A stretch of DNA of 19,462 nt from CAYVHB01 sp964450865 (GTDB taxonomy: Bacteria > Bacillota > Clostridia > Saccharofermentanales > UBA5734), in contig CAYVHB010000045.1 of assembly GCA_964450865.1 (NCBI GenBank), positions 1 through 19,462 on the forward strand, read 5' to 3'. The notes beneath the pieces are model-generated. The model searched no databases and was not told where the DNA came from. It saw only the letters and a program-made list of their open reading frames with translations. Below, in pieces: positions 17,094-19,462 of the stretch (positions are counted from its first letter, which is position 1; each line of letters starts with the position of its first letter). The translations under genes and the position numbers were made by a program.

Positions 17094-17506
17094 ATGAGAA
17101 AAGCTTTTATTTGTCCAACCAAGTATGTGCAAGGTGAAGACGAGATCCTGAATCTTGGTTATTTCATCAAGACCTTTGGCCAATCGGCCCTGCTCATCGC
17201 CCATCGCGATGACGTGGCCCGCGTTCAGGCGAAGCTCGATGCAACGGCCGCAAAATATGGTGTGACTTTGGTTGCCTGTGATTTTGTGGGCGAATGTTCA
17301 CGCCAAGAAGTAGCGCGGCTCAAGCAATTATCCCTTGAAAAGCAATGCGACTGCATCATTGGCCTGGGTGGCGGCAAAGCCATCGATACTGCCAAATGTG
17401 TGGCGGAAGGTGATGCATTGATCATCTGCCCGACGATTGCCGCGACCGACGCGCCGACCAGCCATTCGGCGGTGCTCTATACCCCAGAAGGCGCCTTTGA
17501 CGATTA
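17094..17506 (+). pseudogene. gldA: Glycerol dehydrogenase GldA, N-terminal third only
   Basis: Starts at ATG 17094 with GAGG five to six bases upstream and reads as a normal glycerol dehydrogenase for about 138 residues: MRKAFICPTKYVQGEDEIL, the NAD-binding IIGLGGGKAIDTAKC (about 83-97), and PTIAATDAPTSHSAVLYT (about 109-126) carrying the metal-ligand Asp, up to GAFDDY. It then loses all GldA similarity. The frame runs on through unrelated residues to a stop at 17657. GldA oxidises glycerol to dihydroxyacetone and is normally about 365 residues with C-terminal zinc-binding histidines, which are absent, so the product cannot be active. The sequence after 17506 belongs to dhaL in another frame, pointing to one deletion. 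Confidence 0.9.
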
Positions 17507-17971
17507 TCGATCGGCGATTTCCTGGAAGCCTGTTCCCTGGTCATCATGGAAAATTGCGGCGGTGCATCCGGCCCGATCTGGGGCTCGGCATTTCGCGCTG
17601 CCGGGCGCTATGCCAGAGGTAAAGCCAGTCTTTCACTGGGCGAGTTTGCCGAAATGATGCAAGCTGCTGTCACCGGCATCCAGAAAACGGGCGAACGATC
17701 CTTTGGCCGCGGGGCAGGCGTTGGTGACAAGACCTTAATGGATGCCTTGATCCCCTTTGCGGATTCCTTGTCCGCTGATGCACAATTGAACAAAACTTTC
17801 CGGGAAGCCTTCCATCAGGGTGCCATTGCCGCCCGGGCCGGTGCTGAGTCTACCAAACTGATCGTCGCCCGCATGGGACGGGCCGGCACCGTCGGTGAGC
17901 GCAGTCTGGGTTATCCGGACGCGGGGGCCCATGCCATCGGGGTTATTATCACCGATCTGGTGGGAGAATAA
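17507..17971 (+). pseudogene. dhaL: Dihydroxyacetone kinase subunit DhaL, C-terminal part
   Basis: In the frame containing ATG 17546 the sequence is open from 17501 to the stop at 17971 and matches the last two thirds of DhaL: ENCGGASGPIWGSAFRAAG, SLSLGEFAEMMQAAVTGIQ, GVGDKTLMDALIPFAD, and ARMGRAGTVGERSLGYPDAG near the end. DhaL is the ADP-binding subunit that phosphorylates dihydroxyacetone. Its N-terminus (about 60 residues with the nucleotide and Mg-binding aspartates) is missing, and the frame differs from the gldA remnant, so no fusion enzyme is made. The ancestral order was probably gldA-dhaK-dhaL, with the middle lost. Confidence 0.88.
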
Positions 17972-18480
17972 ATTGACAAAATATACTTTGGATAATGGTC
18001 GGGCACTTTCTTTAATGGTGACATTTCGCGTTCAAAGGTCAGGGGATCGAGAATGCTTGCCGCGACTTGATAATAGACTTTATCGCTGCCTTTTACAGCG
18101 ATAAAGTCTATCTCTTTATCATCCATCTTGCCGATATTGATAATATATCCACGCCGCAGCAGTTCAAGATAAACAACATTTTCGAGACTGTGGCCTATAT
18201 CGGCATTTTTATCCCCGAGAAGCAGATGTCGCAGACTCAGGTCAACAATATAGTACTTTTCGAGTGACTTCAGATGCTGTTTGCCTTTGACATCATACCG
18301 GCCAACCTTGTATAGAATAAACGCTGATGTTAAGGCGTCCAGATAACTTTCAACCGTGATCGAGGCGGCATATGGGAAGCCGCCGTTGCGAAAATAGGCA
18401 TTCCAGGCTTCGCGTTTATTGCCGCCGACCAATTCAAAATATTCGGCAAAAGAAAAGTGACGATCATATAAAGTTTTTAT
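17966..18480 (-). pseudogene. DUF4143-type ATPase, doubly deleted remnant
   Basis: Read on the minus strand, RHFSFAEYFELVGG and KREAWNAYFRNGGFPYAAS (18460 down to about 18358) are the middle of an AAA_14/DUF4143 ATPase. They are followed directly by TVESYLDALTSAFILYKVGRY, KYYIVDLSLRHLL, NADIGHSLENVVYLELLRRGY and EIDFIAVKG, which belong about 80 residues further on in family members. The P-loop N-terminus is absent, an in-frame stop lies near 18506, and the C-terminus ends at YPKYILS where the frame runs into the end of the dhaL remnant. These ATPases are common, often degraded, accessory genes of anaerobes. Not functional. Confidence 0.85.
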
Positions 18481-18642
18481 ATTAAGATATAAATACTCAT
18501 ATAATTTATGGAGTTTTTATAGTCGATTTACATCCGTGGAGTATTGCTGATCTGAAATGTAATTTTCGTCGGTTAGCGCCAAGTCTGGTATTATATTCAT
18601 TAATGAGGATGCCATCAAGCCCCGAACTTGAGGAGGTCGTTT
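18481..18642 (+). other. AT-rich leader of the flavodoxin-like gene
   Basis: No gene seen. An extended -10 element (TG-G-TATTAT, 18586-18594) could promote the flavodoxin-like gene 48 bases downstream; no good -35 was found. Confidence 0.35.
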
Positions 18643-19143
18643 ATGACAATTGAGTATTACCACGCTTCAAAGTACGGAAACGGCGCCATGGTTGCTGAGG
18701 AATTCAAGCGGATCATGGCCACCCGGGGGATCCAGGTCAACATCCATCATATCCGGGACGTGAAGCCGCGGGAAATACCGCCGGCCGATCTTTACGTGTT
18801 CAGTTCGCCGGGGCGCATCGGCAAGCCGCTCTGGAGCGTGCGCCGTTTCCTCCGCCAGGCCCGGTTGGCGGCGGGCGTGAAATATGCCCTGCTGACGACG
18901 CAGAGTCTAGCCCAGCCGGACAAGAACGGGCGGATGCCGACTGCCGAGGAGATGGTGAAATGGCAGCGGATCATCCCGATCATGCATGAAATCCTGCATG
19001 GCAAAGGCCTGGTCAGCGTTGCCGAGGATGCCATCCATGTGGTAGCCGTCAAGGGTCCACTGGAAAATGGCTGGGAGAAACGGGTTGCCGATTTTGCCGC
19101 CCGAATCCCCAGCCTATCAGATTCCAAGTCAAGCGGGATTTGA
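18643..19143 (+). CDS. Flavodoxin-like protein
   Basis: 166 residues from ATG at 18643, which has GAGGAGGT five bases upstream; a start five codons earlier lies before this site. Seen: the beta1-loop IEYYHASKYGNGAMVAEEF (about 3-21), matching the FMN phosphate-binding loop of flavodoxins (S-x-x-GN type), and DLYVFSSPGRIGKPLWSVRRF (about 49-69) in place of the usual second FMN loop. A central YALLTTQ strand follows, and the C-terminal part is helical. Likely an FMN-binding electron carrier or flavodoxin-domain protein; the partner is unknown. It is intact and GC-rich, between two ruined genes. Confidence 0.8.
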   Translation: MTIEYYHASKYGNGAMVAEEFKRIMATRGIQVNIHHIRDVKPREIPPADLYVFSSPGRIGKPLWSVRRFLRQARLAAGVKYALLTTQSLAQPDKNGRMPTAEEMVKWQRIIPIMHEILHGKGLVSVAEDAIHVVAVKGPLENGWEKRVADFAARIPSLSDSKSSGI

Positions 19144-19409
19144 CCGCTGGTGTAGCTTTTGTTATAGTAACTTTTACAGTTTCATTCAGCAATGCCATGT
19201 TTGCCTTGAATCGCAAGGAAATGGCTTTCAAATTATTCGCTTTAGCATTTGCCTGCTCTGGGTTTGGGTCAATTTTGATGGGGTTGCAGACTTCAGTGAC
19301 GCTTTGGATCAGTATCGTTCTAAGCAATATTTTATTAGTATCTGGATATTTGTTGCTTTTTAGCGGGATTATATCTATTTATAAAGAAAATGAACTGCCG
19401 TTTACATAG
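19140..19409 (+). pseudogene. Truncated membrane sensor fragment (N-terminal helices as in diguanylate cyclases)
   Basis: An open frame of 89 codons overlaps the end of the flavodoxin-like gene (TTGA) and has no clear ribosome binding site. It holds three hydrophobic segments: GVAFVIVTFTVSFSNAMFAL, then MAFKLFALAFACSGFGSIL, and SIVLSNILLVSGYLLLFSGI. The spacing, including the SIVLSN-LLVSGY block, recalls the membrane region at the N-terminus of many clostridial GGDEF proteins. The frame stops at 19409 with no signalling domain, so this is probably a remnant truncated at both ends. A small intact membrane protein is the alternative. Confidence 0.5.
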
Positions 19410-19462
19410 ATAGAGCCTGTATAATTGGTGTAAATTGAGAAATAAAAAATGAGCCACGAGCT

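Noticed and set aside
19401..19425. Possible promoter TTTACA ... TATAAT at the right edge
   Set aside because: Spacer is only 13 bases and no downstream gene is visible in the window.
1..19462. CRISPR array, tRNA/rRNA genes, insertion sequence or attachment site
   Set aside because: No regularly spaced repeats, no tRNA-like cloverleaf or rRNA motif, and no transposase or integrase frame were recognised on either strand.

Overview
The window reads as chromosomal accessory DNA of an anaerobic, probably clostridial (Firmicutes-like) bacterium. The evidence is a Gram-positive-type LexA/DinR box lying inside a sigma-A-like promoter, strong AGGAG-type ribosome binding sites, a PocR-AraC regulator beside a glycerol dehydrogenase/dihydroxyacetone kinase remnant, and a flavodoxin of the kind common in anaerobes. 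The host assignment is an inference from these signals, not from a search.

Left two thirds (1-14,033, all minus strand): a complete type 1 BREX anti-phage island, read right to left as brxA, brxB, brxC, pglX, pglZ, brxL. Junctions are short (overlaps or gaps of up to about 50 bases), so it is one operon, probably driven from the 14.1 kb intergenic region. BrxC is the large P-loop ATPase, PglX the adenine methyltransferase that marks self DNA, PglZ the alkaline-phosphatase-superfamily protein, BrxL the AAA+ effector, and BrxA/BrxB are small structural or DNA-binding components. Immediately downstream of brxL, 35 bases away and with its own ribosome binding site, starts a much more AT-rich gene that runs off the left edge. 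It encodes an AAA_13-type ATPase with a coiled coil, resembling RloC/PrrC anticodon-nuclease ATPases, and looks like a second defence module attached to BREX.

Middle (14,058-15,774): divergent from brxA, and separated by only about 240-280 bases, is a GC-rich operon with a near-consensus promoter whose spacer is occupied by a LexA box. It encodes an 84-residue protein, a 237-residue four-cysteine protein of unknown function, and, after an amber codon in the same frame, 64 more codons of coding-like sequence ending at a strong hairpin terminator.

Right end (15,775-19,462): an intact PocR/AraC regulator (minus strand) faces away from a wrecked glycerol operon, in which the N-terminal third of GldA is joined out of frame to the C-terminal part of DhaL. 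Tail to tail with that is a doubly deleted DUF4143-type ATPase. Then come an intact flavodoxin-like gene and a truncated three-helix membrane sensor fragment. This end is a zone of gene decay with several deletion junctions.
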